In this document: piece after piece, positions 1 to 64,000 of the stretch
Layout: every line of letters starts with the position of its first letter
How positions within the stretch are numbered: position 1 is the first letter of the stretch
NCBI GenBank assembly: GCA_963662155.1
Contig: OY759261.1
Location: 69,103,845 to 69,167,844 of the forward strand
Direction of reading: 5' to 3'
Origin: Lamellibrachia columna
Taxonomy: Eukaryota > Annelida > Polychaeta > Sabellida > Siboglinidae
Length of the DNA: 64,000 nt
Notes under the pieces: model-generated
Told to the model about the DNA's origin: nothing
What the model saw: only the letters and a program-made list of their open reading frames with translations
Databases searched by the model: none
Translations under genes and position numbers: made by a program

Positions 1-279
1 AGACTCCTTTCTTTGTATTTTATATCATTTTCATCTGACAGATCATCACAAATTTCATGTCCGAGATATTTATAAGACTTACCAGTAGTTGTATTCAGTA
101 CTGCATCACCAAGCTTAACATCTACCTCAAAACCTGTTTTCTTTGTATTAAAAAACATTATTTAAGACTTTACTTATTAACACGTCCTTACCATAAGACA
201 GCTTTGTTAAATTTCCACATATTTTGGAATTACATTTATTTTGTGTCCACTATAGTTTATGTGCCCAATGCTGGCTTAC

Positions 280-63391
<63,112 letters not shown>

Positions 63392-63654
63392 CTACATTGG
63401 ACAGAGGAGCATGCATTAATTGAGAACATTAATACGAGATGCTGATAATACATATGCTGAAAAACAAAATATGTGCTTATCAGGTCTTCCTTGATGCAAC
63501 AATAAATCAAATGAATAAATAAGATATTGCAAAGTCAACTATGAATCAACTATAAATCAAAGGAATAAATAAACAGTGGCACATTTAGGGGGTATAGCAC
63601 CATGGTCTCCCTTTAGCTTAATTTTTTTTCAATATTTTTTTTGCCTCGGCATGG

Positions 63655-64000
63655 TAAACTTTAGCCCCCCTTTGGCCCCCATTTGGCCTCCCCTTTGGCC
63701 TCCCCTTTGGCCTCCCCTTTTGGCCTCCCTCTTTGGCCTCCCCTTTGGCCCCCCTTTGGCCTCCGCTTTGGCCTCCCTCTTTTGCCTCCCCTTTGGCCCC
63801 CTTTGGCCTCCCCTTTTGGCCTCCCCTTTGGCCCCCCTTTTGGCCTCCCCTTTGGCCCCCCTTTTGGCCTCCCCTTTGGCCCCCCTTTGGCCTCCCCTTT
63901 GGCCTCCCTCTTTTTCCTCCCCTTTGGCTTCCCCTTTGGCCTCCCTCTTTTGCCTCCCCTTTGGCCTCCCTCTTTTGCCTTCCCTTTGGCCTCCCCTTTG
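63655..64000. repeat. About 13-bp C/T-rich minisatellite (ggcctcccctttt), runs off the window
   Basis: Units of tttggcctcccc and tttggccccccc type vary from 11 to 14 bp and continue past the right edge. It lies in the Epac intron upstream of the DEP exon. Confidence 0.95.

Overview
The window is a piece of a large, intron-rich animal nuclear genome. Its AT-rich DNA carries many minisatellites, tRNA-derived SINEs, hAT-like elements with terminal inverted repeats and a CR1-type non-LTR retrotransposon, and its genes have GT-AG introns. The protein and repeat content fits a marine invertebrate, perhaps a mollusc or another lophotrochozoan, but the sequence alone does not fix the phylum.

Two host genes are supported. 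The first, on the minus strand, is Epac, the cAMP-activated Rap exchange factor of the RAPGEF3/4 family. Twelve exons with matching splice phases run from a DEP-domain exon at 63391 down to an exon at 280. They encode DEP, one cAMP-binding domain, the REM region and the start of the linker before the Ras-association domain. The 5' exons lie beyond the right edge, and the Ras-association and catalytic CDC25-homology exons beyond the left edge.

The second gene is on the plus strand, from 32643 to about 45650. It encodes a giant protein of about 3,150 residues with N-terminal ankyrin repeats, a very long disordered Q-rich middle (a pure CAG33 tract and an 8-residue YQQGQEPQ array) encoded by one 7.2-kb exon, and a C-terminal death domain split by an intron. 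I do not recognise a named orthologue. The last two Epac exons in the window are joined by a 47.9-kb intron with compatible phases. The whole ankyrin/death gene and an intact-looking CR1 element (about 9.85-14.37 kb) therefore sit inside one Epac intron, on the opposite strand.

Layout: 0.28-0.42 kb Epac exon 12; 0.4-32 kb intronic DNA with tandem arrays, a SINE, the CR1 element, a hAT element and a second SINE; 32.6-46.5 kb ankyrin/death gene; 48.3-63.4 kb Epac exons 11 to 1. In that last region the introns carry long minisatellites, one of which is built from repeated copies of a genuine Epac splice acceptor. Many long frames in the window (33-, 21-, 48- and 66-bp arrays, and antisense of the Q-rich exon) are by-products of tandem repeats and are not annotated as genes. 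No CRISPR array, operon or true tRNA/rRNA gene was seen.
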